A stretch of 64,000 nt of DNA from a bacterium (GCA_040755755.1 JBFLZW010000041.1:1-64000); one strand, 5' to 3'; positions 53,850 through 63,005 are shown, counted from the stretch's first letter. A program made the numbers and translations. Notes: generated from the letters alone by a model not told the origin.

Positions 53850-53877
53850 AGTATACAAAATTACGTCTGATTTTGAA
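53850..53877 (-). promoter_or_regulatory. Possible promoter of transglutaminase gene
   Basis: Minus strand: TTCAAA (53877-53872), 16-base spacer, TATACT (53855-53850). Leader of about 100 bases. Moderate match. The rest of the 360-base gap up to 54101 holds only a short copy of a GGCCACTGACCACTTAC-type repeat near 54045. Confidence 0.4.
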
Positions 53878-54101
53878 AGAGAAAGTTTCCAGCAGGATGG
53901 ATGATACCTGCAGGGTTTTTTTCCGATAAGTACGATAGCAAAGTTTTTGAAAAATGATCTCTCTGAATTTAACTCGACCGGACAGGAACTTCCATTCTAT
54001 CTCTGGAGAGTTTCAGCACCAGCGCAGGATAACGCCGTGCGCCACTGGCCACTGACCACTTACTACTTACCTTAAACCTGGTACGGAGGATACAACTGAC
54101 G

Positions 54102-55319
54102 ATGGAGGATAAGAAGGGTGTACTCAGGGAGCTTCCGGTGAATATTTTACACATCCTGGACCATTCTCTCCCGTACGTTACCGGATACAGCCTGAGAAGC
54201 CATACCATGATAAAACTGCAACGGGATTTGGGGTTCAATCCTCTGATCATCACTTCTTCCCGGCATGCCCTTGTCTCTAATCCCGTGGAGTTGATCGATG
54301 GGATTTATCACTACCGGACCTTTTTTCCGGAAGAAGGGGAAAATTTCGGGAAACACTGCCTTTTGGGGAAAGAAAAGCTCCTGATTTCTCTCCTGAATCG
54401 GGCTGTTTCGAAGATAGCGGCCCAGCAGAGGGTAGATTTGATCCATGCCCATTCTCCCTGTACCAATGGACTGGCCGCTCTGGAAGTCTGCCGGAGAAAG
54501 AGAATACCCCTGCTGTATGAGATTGATGATGTTCAGGACACCTTAACTGCCGGCCGCAAGGAGGAAACTCCGCTGTCGAGCCCTGTTTTGAGGAGAAATC
54601 TGGAAGCTTTTTTATGGCAGCAGGCCGGGGCTGTGGTGGTCAGGGAAGAAAGACAGCGGGAGGAAATCATCCGTTCGGGAATTCCCGGAGAAAATGTTTA
54701 CGTAGTTCCCCGGGAAGATGGCTGCACCAGAGAGACAAATTTGCAGGAGGATAATCAGACAGCAGGTTTCATCTGCTCTCTGTATCATCTGCAAGGGGTC
54801 AGTTCCCTGCTCGGAGTATTTTTGAAAGAAAGAAATTCAACCGGCGGCTCCCTCGCTGTTCCCGGCACGGAAGGAGACAGGAGGAAGAAAAAATCAGGAG
54901 TCAAATCCCAAGGTTCTGATACTTCAGGGCATATTATTTATATCGGTCAGGTCAAGCCCCGGAATTCCCGACGCCTGCATCCGCTCATCAATGTTCTGGT
55001 TTATCCGTGGTTAGCGGCGGGTCCAATCGGGGAGAAAGTTCTTTCTTCAGATCCGATCGATGCCCTGCTTATCGATGGAGGTGCTGCGGCTGGTGAAGCA
55101 GCCGATTTATGGGAGATGAAAGCGGATAAGCAGGCGCAGTCAACTTTAGGGGCTGAAGATATTTCCGAATTAACCGGCAGGTGTCTCAAGCTTCTCATAA
55201 ACAGGCAAATCAGGCACATTTGTGAGGAAAGATGCAGGCAGCAGGCCGGGAAGAATCCCTCCCGGCTTGAAGTAATGGAGCAGTATCTCAAAATTTATAA
55301 AACGCTGCTCTCTCTCTAG
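54102..55319 (+). CDS. GT4-like glycosyltransferase (exosortase-type EPS locus), degenerate C-terminal half
   Basis: 405 residues. Residues about 12-215 match the N-terminal half of the exosortase-associated glycosyltransferase type by eye: VNILHILDHSLPYVTGYSLR, QRVDLIHAHSPCTNGLAALE and IPLLYEIDDVQDTL. The C-terminal half, which should bind the nucleotide sugar with an E-x7-E motif and a Gly-rich loop, is not recognisable. It is a shorter, divergent stretch with a charged insert (TEGDRRKKKSGVKSQGSD) and VLVYPWLAAGPIGEKVLSSD. The protein may have lost transferase activity or changed partner. A GTG at about 54138, with GGGAG upstream, is an alternative start. It is followed after about 140 bases by the asparagine-synthetase homologue, its usual neighbour in exosortase loci. 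Confidence 0.65.
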   Translation: MEDKKGVLRELPVNILHILDHSLPYVTGYSLRSHTMIKLQRDLGFNPLIITSSRHALVSNPVELIDGIYHYRTFFPEEGENFGKHCLLGKEKLLISLLNRAVSKIAAQQRVDLIHAHSPCTNGLAALEVCRRKRIPLLYEIDDVQDTLTAGRKEETPLSSPVLRRNLEAFLWQQAGAVVVREERQREEIIRSGIPGENVYVVPREDGCTRETNLQEDNQTAGFICSLYHLQGVSSLLGVFLKERNSTGGSLAVPGTEGDRRKKKSGVKSQGSDTSGHIIYIGQVKPRNSRRLHPLINVLVYPWLAAGPIGEKVLSSDPIDALLIDGGAAAGEAADLWEMKADKQAQSTLGAEDISELTGRCLKLLINRQIRHICEERCRQQAGKNPSRLEVMEQYLKIYKTLLSL

Positions 55320-55457
55320 TTCCCTTCCCGAAGGGGAAATTACCTGGTGAGCATCCATAAAGTTCCGATAAGAACACTGATGGGTTTTCAACTGGCAGAG
55401 GGAACCTTGTGATCTCGATTTGTCATTCTTCCCCGGAATTTCAGCGGAGCGCGAATC

Positions 55458-57395
55458 ATGGGCGGAATTGTCGGAGCTTACGGATATTACAATCAGCAGC
55501 CGGTTCAGGAAGGGTTGATTCGGAAAATGACCAATACCTTAAAGCACCGGGGGCCGGACGAGAGGGGTGAATATCATGACCGGGAGCTTGCCCTGGGACA
55601 TCGGCGGCTGTGCATTATTGATAGGGAAGAAGGACAGCAGCCGCTGTTCAATGAAGACCGTTCAAAAGTGCTGGTCCTCGATGGAGAGATTTATAATTAT
55701 CGAGAGCTGCAGCAGTATCTGAGGGGCAGGGGGCATTATTTCCAGACCGACTCCGATGCGGAAGTTGCTCTCCACCTCTATGAGGAAAAAGGAGTACAAT
55801 TTCTTGGCGATCTGCAGGGCATGTTCTCCCTGGCACTGTGGGACAAGAAGGCCAGGCAACTGGTGCTGGCCCGCGACCAACTGGGCATCAAGCCGCTGTA
55901 TTACTGTTCTGACGGATACCGGCTGCTGTTTGCCTCCCAGATCAGAGCGCTTTTCCAGGACCGGACTGTGGACCGGGAGCTTAATCCCCGCAGCCTGGCC
56001 GACTACTTGACTTACCTGTATGTTCCGGCACCCAAAAGCATTTTCCTGGGGATTTATAAAATCCCTCCGGGCTATTATCTGCTCTGTTCTCCGGAAGGGT
56101 ATGTGGTGCGAAAGTACTGGGATCTTGAATTACCTTCCCAGGAAGAGGAGGGGTCGTCTTGGGAGGAGTATCAGCACACCCTGCTCGATCTGCTTTCGGA
56201 GTCGATCAGCAGTCATTTGCCTGCCGGCATGCCGGCAGAGGTGTTCCTGAGTGGAGGGCTCGATTCGGCGACCCTGCTGGCTGTGGGGCATCGGCTGGGG
56301 GCAGACCTGCGGGCTTATACTCTCGGATTTGATGGGTCAGACATGGATGAGCGGCCCTTTTCACGCCTTCTGGCCCATTATTTCGACATTCCATACCGGG
56401 AATGGGTCGGGAACCCGAAGATGATGCTGAAACGGTTGGACCAGGTGGTCCAGTCATATGATGAACCCCTGGGCGATGCCGCAACTGTTTTGACCTATGA
56501 AATGGCCCGGCAGGCAGCAGGACAGCATACCAGAGTAGCCCTGTCCGGAGAAGGAGGGGGAATGATCTTTACCCCCTGCTGCCGGTATGGCCTGAACCGG
56601 GAGGATAATTGCATCCAGCGCTTGTGGTCAGACGGCATGGTGAATACTTATTCTCCGGGAGCGGGGAGCTGTTTGGGAGTTGGATGGATAGGTCGATTAC
56701 TTCAGAGGCAACCCGGCCAGTCCGGGGCATCTTTGGCCCGTACGTACTTTAACTCCCTGGCCTGTTTTTCGGCCGAAGAGATCCATCGGCTTTTGAGCAG
56801 GGATTTCTTTTCCGAACTTCGCGGGTATGATCCATTTGTTCTGTTCCATGATCTCTACCAGAAGGCAGCCAGTCCCGACCCCTGCTCACGGCTGCACTAT
56901 GTGGAGATGAAGAGCTATTTACCGGATAATGTACTGGCCAAAGTCGATCGAGCCGGTATGGCCAATTCCCTGGAAATCCGGCTGCCGCTTCTGAATCACC
57001 GGCTGGTGGAATTTCTCGTCCGGGTGCCGGTCCGGTTCAGGCTGAAGGGAACAGAAGAAAGATATCTTTTAAGAAAAACCCTGGAAGGGATTCTTCCGTC
57101 GGTAATTGTCTGGCGCAGGGAACAGAAAGCCGATCTCCTGTTCCGAAACCTGCTTTTGGATGACAGTTGCCTGACAGAGGAGGATTTGGGGCAGAGCAGT
57201 CACTGTTCTCTTTTATCTGAAATCCTGAACTTTGACGAAATAACTTCCATCCGTCAGCACCATCGGCGGGGAAACCGGGATTACTCCAGGCAGATGTGGG
57301 CTGTACTTTTTTTGTGCAAATGGTACCGCCAGTACATGTCCAGAACCACCAGCAATGCCCGTGAAGAGGCTGAGCCATCGCTGGTGGTGTGCTAA
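55458..57395 (+). CDS. Asparagine-synthetase-type amidotransferase lacking catalytic Cys
   Basis: 645 residues with the AsnB fold: class II glutaminase domain (about 2-200, HRGPDERGEYHD, GEIYNYRELQQYL) and a PP-loop synthetase domain (about 230-600, FLSGGLDSATLL, NVLAKVDRAGMANSLEIRLP). Two active sites deviate. The nucleophile Cys-2 of MCGI is Gly here (MGGIVGAYGYY), and the oxyanion Asn of NGEIYN is Asp (LDGEIYNY). In the synthetase half the usual GEGGDELFGGY reads GEGGGMIFTPCCRY. Homologues of this type occur beside exosortase-type glycosyltransferases and exopolysaccharide genes. The enzyme cannot use glutamine normally and may be a pseudo-enzyme. The reading frame is otherwise full length, with no stop or frameshift. 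Confidence 0.82.
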   Translation: MGGIVGAYGYYNQQPVQEGLIRKMTNTLKHRGPDERGEYHDRELALGHRRLCIIDREEGQQPLFNEDRSKVLVLDGEIYNYRELQQYLRGRGHYFQTDSDAEVALHLYEEKGVQFLGDLQGMFSLALWDKKARQLVLARDQLGIKPLYYCSDGYRLLFASQIRALFQDRTVDRELNPRSLADYLTYLYVPAPKSIFLGIYKIPPGYYLLCSPEGYVVRKYWDLELPSQEEEGSSWEEYQHTLLDLLSESISSHLPAGMPAEVFLSGGLDSATLLAVGHRLGADLRAYTLGFDGSDMDERPFSRLLAHYFDIPYREWVGNPKMMLKRLDQVVQSYDEPLGDAATVLTYEMARQAAGQHTRVALSGEGGGMIFTPCCRYGLNREDNCIQRLWSDGMVNTYSPGAGSCLGVGWIGRLLQRQPGQSGASLARTYFNSLACFSAEEIHRLLSRDFFSELRGYDPFVLFHDLYQKAASPDPCSRLHYVEMKSYLPDNVLAKVDRAGMANSLEIRLPLLNHRLVEFLVRVPVRFRLKGTEERYLLRKTLEGILPSVIVWRREQKADLLFRNLLLDDSCLTEEDLGQSSHCSLLSEILNFDEITSIRQHHRRGNRDYSRQMWAVLFLCKWYRQYMSRTTSNAREEAEPSLVVC

Positions 57396-58107
57396 GTTGA
57401 GTTTGGCATGCCATTTGCATTAATGAACGTGGTAACGAAATAAATGCCCAGACCGGGGAGCTTCAACATGGCGGTGAATTGTGGGGGATGTTCGAAAACA
57501 TATTGGAGCCCTTCCGGCCACGACAACTGAAGCGGAAAATCTGATTATTGCGAATTGTGAACGGTAATTTTCTCTGGTGACTGCGAACAAACTACTTGCG
57601 GAGCTTCGACTACACACGACAAATCCTATGACTGCTGGGTGAATGCTGCTGCTCACGAGGTATGGGAACTTTGCTCTCTGATCTGGGCTTTTATTACTGT
57701 CATGGCACTGTTATGAGTGATTGTTGCCAGAGCCGACAGGAATTCTGCACTCAAATCTTGCTGGGCGGAATCCGGAAAGAGCGTGGCCGGCGTGCCCCTG
57801 TTGTGGACTGGCCTTCCAGAATCTGTATAAATTTTTACCAGGCACGATAGTGAGCTCGTCTCTCAGATCGAGGTATAGTATCTATATGTAATATTTATTC
57901 ATAACTTATACTAATTAATAACTATTTTAGCTTTATTTCTCCTGACTTCTGGCTCCTGATTTCTGACTTCCGGTTTCTGACTCCTGACTTCGCTCTCCTG
58001 ACCACGGACCATTGACTTTTGGCTCCTGACTCCGGGCTTGGATCTCCTTAACTTGTAATTTACTAAATTTTACAATAAGTTTCTTACATAGCTGTCTGAA
58101 AAACTAG
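57396..58107. other. Long intergenic region with repeats and IS-end fragment
   Basis: About 700 bases without a recognised gene; short frames here have no motif or ribosome binding site. 57939-58040 is a tandem of GTCAGGAG-type repeats (CTCCTGACTTCTGGCTCCTG, TTTCTGACTCCTGACTTCG). At 58091-58103 GCTGTCTGAAAAA is identical to the putative left end of the transposase remnant at 37579-37591. The region may be decayed mobile DNA. Confidence 0.5.
57939..58040. repeat. GTCAGGAG-type tandem repeat, copy 1
   Basis: A run of ten or so imperfect units CTCCTGACTTCTGG on the plus strand, with one CCACGGACCATTGAC variant. A second cluster in both orientations lies at 59532-59606. Confidence 0.7.
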
Positions 58108-58136
58108 TTGACAAAGGGGTGGGCATGGTTTAATAT
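58108..58136 (+). promoter_or_regulatory. Near-consensus promoter of the polysaccharide export operon
   Basis: TTGACA (58108-58113), 17-base spacer, TAATAT (58131-58136), five of six at -10. The start site near 58143 leaves a leader of about 205 bases before the wza-like gene. Strong and probably constitutive unless the leader is regulatory. Confidence 0.8.
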
Positions 58137-58348
58137 ACGTTCCGAAAAGCTGGCAAGAAATTATTACAATTAATTCAACTTCTACACTATAGTATGTCAA
58201 TTATCAAATGAGCTTCCTCGGGTGACAATTATCAACTAATTTTACTCACTTTTTTCTCGCTGTACAGAGTTTCGCGGATATTTTTGCCTGGAGGAGAGAT
58301 TTCCCCGGTCACGAGTGCCCAATACGATAACTCCAATACGGGAAGGGG

Positions 58349-59350
58349 ATGAGAATGCTAACTATACTTATATTTATGCCTATGCTCCTGAAGGTCGGCT
58401 TATTTTCCTGGGCTAGAGCTTGCTTTTTCTTCTCTGTTCAATTAAGGCGTCTGGCAGCGGTTCTCTTTTCCCTGGTTATCACCTGCCTTATCTCATCATC
58501 TTCCATCTCCATAGAGTTGAAGGATTATTCTATAGGTCCTCAGGATGTTTTAAAAATCGAGGTCTGGGATAATCCCGATTTATCGAGGGAAGTGACGGTC
58601 TCATTGAAAAATACCATTTCCTTCCCGCTGATAGGAGAAATGCAGGTTGAAGGGTATACCGTAGAGAATCTCCAGCAGAAGATCCGGACCCGTCTGGCAG
58701 ATGGTTATCTGGTTAATCCCCAGGTTACGGTAACGGTCAAGGAATATAACAGCAAAAAGGTTTATGTGCTGGGAGAGGTCGAGAAGCCCGGCTATTATCC
58801 CTTCTCCAAAGTAACCACCATGGTCGAGATCATCTCGATGGCTGGCGGACTTACTCCCGATGCCGGGCAGGAAGCTTATATTATCCGGTCTCCGGAGAAA
58901 ATTGACCCTGACGATATCAAACACCTCATTCAGGGAGGAAAAAACGACCTTCCCTCCGAAACTGCAATCAACAGCTCAAACACCATCCCCGGCAAGGGTT
59001 CTGCATCCGAGGGTGCAGTCAAAAACCAGGTTATTACTCTTAACCTGAACGACTTTAATCAGGGCATCAATCTCAATTTCGAGCTTCAGAATAATGATAC
59101 TCTCTACATTCCCAAGGCCCAGTTTTTCTATGTGATTGGGGAAGTGAAATCTCCCGGACGGTTCAAGCTGGAAAAAGAGGTTAATGTACTGCAAACCATC
59201 TCGATGGCAGGCGGGCTTACTCAGAAGGCCAGTGAAAGAAAGATCAGGATCATCAGGACCCTGGATGGCAAGGAGCATGAGATAAAAGCCAAAATGACGG
59301 ATCTGGTTTTGCCGGATGACATAATCAAGGTTCCTGAGAGTTTCTTTTGA
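58349..59350 (+). CDS. Wza-like polysaccharide export protein with two SLBB domains
   Basis: 333 residues. A hydrophobic segment (about 30-52, LAAVLFSLVITCLISSSSIS) acts as signal; its Cys is not in a standard lipobox. The polysaccharide export domain (about 56-135) has YSIGPQDVLKIEVWDNPDLS and ISFPLIGEMQVEGYT, then two SLBB domains: KVYVLGEVEKPGYYPF with SMAGGLTPDA (about 140-175), and FFYVIGEVKSPGRFKLE with SMAGGLTQKA (about 262-300). It forms the periplasmic/outer-membrane channel for exopolysaccharide. The Wzc-like kinase gene follows after 317 bases. The family commonly occurs with exosortase-type EPS genes, as upstream here. Confidence 0.9.
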   Translation: MRMLTILIFMPMLLKVGLFSWARACFFFSVQLRRLAAVLFSLVITCLISSSSISIELKDYSIGPQDVLKIEVWDNPDLSREVTVSLKNTISFPLIGEMQVEGYTVENLQQKIRTRLADGYLVNPQVTVTVKEYNSKKVYVLGEVEKPGYYPFSKVTTMVEIISMAGGLTPDAGQEAYIIRSPEKIDPDDIKHLIQGGKNDLPSETAINSSNTIPGKGSASEGAVKNQVITLNLNDFNQGINLNFELQNNDTLYIPKAQFFYVIGEVKSPGRFKLEKEVNVLQTISMAGGLTQKASERKIRIIRTLDGKEHEIKAKMTDLVLPDDIIKVPESFF

Positions 59351-59531
59351 ATTTAGCTGTTTATCCATCAAAGTTTATCTCCTCATAAGTTATATCTCAA
59401 GGTTTGGGTTTTCCCTTTCAGCATCACCATGCAGCGTTTTATTTGAAGTATGTATGTGCAGGAATAATTGTCGGTGTGGTTGTATGGCCGGGTTATCATT
59501 GCATCAGGTAACTCACAGGGCGAAGCTATTT

Positions 59532-59606
59532 TCAGGAGTCAGAATCCAGAAGTCAGAAGTCAGGAGAAGAGGATTGCTTATTCTGACTCCTGACTCCTGA
59601 CTCCAG
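59532..59606. repeat. GTCAGGAG-type repeat with inverted arms, copy 2
   Basis: TCAGGAGTCAGAAT (59532-59545) and ATTCTGACTCCTGA (59580-59593) are a perfect 14-base inverted repeat around further units (CCAGAAGTCAGAAGTCAGGA). It fills part of the 317-base gap between the wza-like and wzc-like genes and can fold into a hairpin in the mRNA. No other feature is seen in that gap. Confidence 0.75.
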
Positions 59607-59667
59607 GGTACGATATAGTTCAAACTTAAGGATAGTTGCCACAATCAGTATAGGGGAATACTTATCT

Positions 59668-61980
59668 ATGGAGCATCAACAATTGAGCTTTCAAGAGGAA
59701 GAGATACATCTTCGGGACTATTGGCGGGTCGTCATGAAGTATCGATGGACCGTCGTCACCCTCTTTATCATCGTGTTCGTAACCGTAGCTATAGCTACTT
59801 TCAGCGCCGAGCCGGTCTACAAGGCCACTGCCCAGATTCTCATCGATAAGGAAAACCCCAATGTTCTCTCAATCCAGGAGGTCATGTCCCTGGATGCTCA
59901 GGATCTTGACTACTATCAGACGCAATATAAAATTCTCCAGAGCCGGTCCCTGACCAGGGCGGTCATCAAGGCCATGGACCTTGCCCATCACAAGGAGTTT
60001 GACAGTACTCAGCAGGAAAAAGGGCTGATTGCCACAGTCGCCAGCTCTATCAGGGAATCGCTCAGCTCCCTGCTGCATACCTTCTTTCCTTCCCGGCCTG
60101 ATTCTTCGGCAACAGCCACTCTGACTCCTCAGGAGATCCGTGACCGGGAGGAAGGCAGGCTGATCGATGCCTTTCTCGACAAGCTGCAGGTCGAGCCGAT
60201 CAGAAACAGCCACCTGGTCAACATCAGCTTTCTGGCCCATGACCCGACCCTGACGGCAAGGGTTGTCAATGTCCTGGCCGATCAGTACATTCAACACAAC
60301 CTGAAGCTCAAGTTCGAGGCCTCGATGGATGCCTCCGAGTGGTTGAACCGGAATGTGGGCGAGCTCAAGAAGAAGGTGGAAACCTCCGAGGAGGCCCTTC
60401 ACTCCTATAAGGAGGAGAATAAGATTGTCTCTCTTGAGGAAAAGCAGGACATTATCGTCCAGAAGCTTTCCGAGCTCAACACCGCAGTCACGGATGCCAA
60501 AACCAAGAGGATCCGTCTTGAGACCCTCTATAATCAGGCAAACAAATTTAAAGCCAGCGGGGAGATGCTCGAATCCCTCCCTTCGGTCATGAATAACCCT
60601 CTCATCCAGGAGCTGAAAAAGGATTATATCTCTCTTCTGGCCGAGTATAACCGGGAGTCCAAACAATATGGTTCCAAGCATCCGCACATCATCAAGATCA
60701 GCTCTCAATTGACCTCTCTCAAGAACAGGATTCAGTCCGAGGTTCAAAAGATTGCCAACAGCATCAAGACCGAGTATGAAATCGCCGTAGCCCAGGAGCA
60801 GGTCCTGATCGAGGCCCTGAACGAGCAAAAGGAAGAGGCCCTGGAGCTGAACAAGAAGGCGATTCAATACAACGTCCTGAAGCGGGATGCCGAAAGCAAC
60901 CAGCAGATGTTCGAGGTGGTCCTGAACCGCCTGAAAGAGACCGATCTGACCCGCGGCCTGAAGAACAGCAACATCCGGATCATCGACCGGGCCGAAGTGC
61001 CCGAATTTCCGATCAAGCCCAATAAAAAGCTCAACCTGTTACTGGGTGCGATCGTCGGGCTGTTTGCCGGTATCGGGCTGTCCTTCTTCTTTGAATATCT
61101 GGATAATACTATCAAGACCCCGGAAGACCTCAAGCGCTATCTTAACCTTACCTTTCTCGGTCCGGTTCCCCATCTGGATTTATCCGAAACAGAGGGACTT
61201 CCCTGCCCTGAGATGATAGCCCTGCACAAACCCAAAAGCCATACCAGTGAGGCCTACAAGGGCCTGCGGACCAGCGTCCTGTTCTCCTTCCCCGACCATG
61301 ATCCCAAGGCATTGCTGATTACCAGCGCCTCTCCTTCTGAAGGAAAGACCATTACATCGACCAATCTGGCCATCACCATGGCCCAGGGAGGCTCGCGGGT
61401 GGTCATGATTGACTGCGATATGCGCAAACCCCGTCTTCACCGCCTGTTGAATATGAAGAATGAAAAGGGAATTTCGAACCTGCTCATCGGCCAGTGCCCG
61501 ATCGAGGATGTTCTGCAGAATGGACCGGTGGACAATCTCAAGATTATAACCTGCGGCCATCGCCCTCCCAATCCTTCCGAGCTTCTGGTTTCTGATAACC
61601 TGAAAAATATCCTGACTGAGCTTAAAAAACGGTTCGATCATATCATCATCGACTCACCCCCGCTGGTTGCGGTAACGGATTCGGTAATCATCAGCCGCAT
61701 TGTCGATGGTGTCATTCTGGTGATCCACGGAGGTGTGACCAGCAGGGAAGTCATCAAGCGGGGTTATGACCTTTTGAAAAATGTCAATGCCCCGATGCTC
61801 GGTGGAATCATAAATAATATTGACCTTGGCAAGCGAAGCTACTATTATTACTACCAGTATTATTATTACCAGTATTATGGAGACGGGGAAACGAAAACAC
61901 ACAAGCGGCGCACGAGGAAAAAACGCGTACAGCATGCTGAGCACGAGGTAAACGAAAGCCGGGAGGTTGCCTGGAAATAA
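59668..61980 (+). CDS. Wzc-like polysaccharide co-polymerase and tyrosine autokinase
   Basis: 770 residues. A Wzz-type chain-length domain with N-terminal membrane segment (about 30-50, WTVVTLFIIVFVTVAIATFS) is followed by a periplasmic coiled-coil region (about 200-400) and a second membrane segment (about 449-470, LNLLLGAIVGLFAGIGLSFF). The cytoplasmic BY-kinase (about 540-735) has Walker A SPSEGKTITSTNLA, Walker A' VVMIDCDMRKPRLH and Walker B HIIIDSPPLVAVTDS. After GKRSYYYYYQYYYYQYYGDG (12 Tyr within 15 positions) comes a basic tail (KTHKRRTRKKRVQHAEHE). The family controls polymer length and export by cycling Tyr phosphorylation of this cluster. All catalytic elements are present. Confidence 0.93.
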   Translation: MEHQQLSFQEEEIHLRDYWRVVMKYRWTVVTLFIIVFVTVAIATFSAEPVYKATAQILIDKENPNVLSIQEVMSLDAQDLDYYQTQYKILQSRSLTRAVIKAMDLAHHKEFDSTQQEKGLIATVASSIRESLSSLLHTFFPSRPDSSATATLTPQEIRDREEGRLIDAFLDKLQVEPIRNSHLVNISFLAHDPTLTARVVNVLADQYIQHNLKLKFEASMDASEWLNRNVGELKKKVETSEEALHSYKEENKIVSLEEKQDIIVQKLSELNTAVTDAKTKRIRLETLYNQANKFKASGEMLESLPSVMNNPLIQELKKDYISLLAEYNRESKQYGSKHPHIIKISSQLTSLKNRIQSEVQKIANSIKTEYEIAVAQEQVLIEALNEQKEEALELNKKAIQYNVLKRDAESNQQMFEVVLNRLKETDLTRGLKNSNIRIIDRAEVPEFPIKPNKKLNLLLGAIVGLFAGIGLSFFFEYLDNTIKTPEDLKRYLNLTFLGPVPHLDLSETEGLPCPEMIALHKPKSHTSEAYKGLRTSVLFSFPDHDPKALLITSASPSEGKTITSTNLAITMAQGGSRVVMIDCDMRKPRLHRLLNMKNEKGISNLLIGQCPIEDVLQNGPVDNLKIITCGHRPPNPSELLVSDNLKNILTELKKRFDHIIIDSPPLVAVTDSVIISRIVDGVILVIHGGVTSREVIKRGYDLLKNVNAPMLGGIINNIDLGKRSYYYYYQYYYYQYYGDGETKTHKRRTRKKRVQHAEHEVNESREVAWK

Positions 61981-62023
61981 CCCGTGCAGGATAAGGCAAA
62001 ATACGAAATACAAAATGAAAATA

Positions 62024-62060
62024 CAAAGGACACCACAGAGACACAGAGGCACAGAGAAAA
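62024..62060. repeat. CACAGAG-type dispersed repeat between wzc-like and rfbD genes
   Basis: ACAAAGGACACCACAGAGAC then ACAGAGGCACAGAGAAAAG on the plus strand. It matches the core of the copies at 42281 (inverted) and 45957. Only about 22 bases separate it from the rfbD start. Confidence 0.78.
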
Positions 62061-62082
62061 GCGAAGATAGATCAGGGAGATC

Positions 62083-62970
62083 ATGGTGAAAATTTTGCTG
62101 ATTGGATCCGGCGGCCAGGTTGGATGGGAGCTTGACAGGACATTGCAGGTTCTGGGCGAGGTCATCGCCCTGGATTATCCGGCAATCGATCTGACCAGCC
62201 CGGAGCAGATACGGAAAACGGTACGGGATATCCGTCCCGCGCTCATCGTCAATGCCGCCGCCTACACAGCCGTGGACAAGGCGGAGGAAGAGCCCGATGT
62301 CGCCCTGGCGATCAATGGCCGGGCACCGGGCATTCTGGCTGAAGAGGCAAAAAGGGTCGGGGCCGCTATCGTGCACTACTCCACCGACTATGTGTTCGAT
62401 GGCCGGGGAAGCTCCCCCTATACCGAAAACGATACACCCAATCCCCTGAATACTTACGGTCGCACCAAGCTGGAGGGTGATCTGGCTGTCCAGGCGGCGG
62501 GTGTGCCGCATCTCATCCTGCGGGTCAGTTGGGTGTACGGAGCCCGGGGGAAGAATTTCCTGCTCACCATGCTGAAGCTGGCCGGGGAGAGGGAGGAAAT
62601 CCGGGTGGTGGATGACCAGATCGGCAGCCCCACCTGGTGTCGGATGATCGCCGAGGCCACGGCCCAGATTCTGGCCCAGGGAGTGAGTGACCTTTCGGGG
62701 TTCCTCCGGGACCGGGGCGGGCTCTATCACCTGACCGCCGCAGGAAAGACAAGCTGGTTTGGCTTCACCAGGGCGATTCTGGCCGCAGATCCTCACCGGA
62801 ATGAGCACAAAGCCGTGCGGCTCATCCCGATTTCAACGGCTGAATATCCCACCAAAGCCAGGCGGCCTGCTTATTCGCTGTTATCATCCGAGGCTGCCCG
62901 TGCAGCGTTCGGTATCCGGCTTCCCGGATGGGAAAGCTCACTGAACCAGGTGTTATCAACTACAACCTAA
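62083..62970 (+). CDS. rfbD: dTDP-4-dehydrorhamnose reductase
   Basis: 295 residues of the extended SDR fold: NAD(P)-binding LLIGSGGQVGWELDRTL (about 4-20), VNAAAYTAVDKAEEEPDVAL (about 57-76), the Ser/Thr of HYSTDYVFDGRG (about 97-108), and the catalytic Tyr-Lys in NTYGRTKLEGD (about 124-134). RVSWVYGARGKNF follows the active site. It performs the last step of dTDP-L-rhamnose synthesis. GGGAG precedes the start. The dTDP-glucose dehydratase gene follows by 35 bases, so both belong to a rhamnose-precursor set serving the exopolysaccharide locus. Confidence 0.94.
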   Translation: MVKILLIGSGGQVGWELDRTLQVLGEVIALDYPAIDLTSPEQIRKTVRDIRPALIVNAAAYTAVDKAEEEPDVALAINGRAPGILAEEAKRVGAAIVHYSTDYVFDGRGSSPYTENDTPNPLNTYGRTKLEGDLAVQAAGVPHLILRVSWVYGARGKNFLLTMLKLAGEREEIRVVDDQIGSPTWCRMIAEATAQILAQGVSDLSGFLRDRGGLYHLTAAGKTSWFGFTRAILAADPHRNEHKAVRLIPISTAEYPTKARRPAYSLLSSEAARAAFGIRLPGWESSLNQVLSTTT

Positions 62971-63005
62971 TAGAGTCAAGATAGAGTAAAGATAGAGTAA
63001 CGCCA

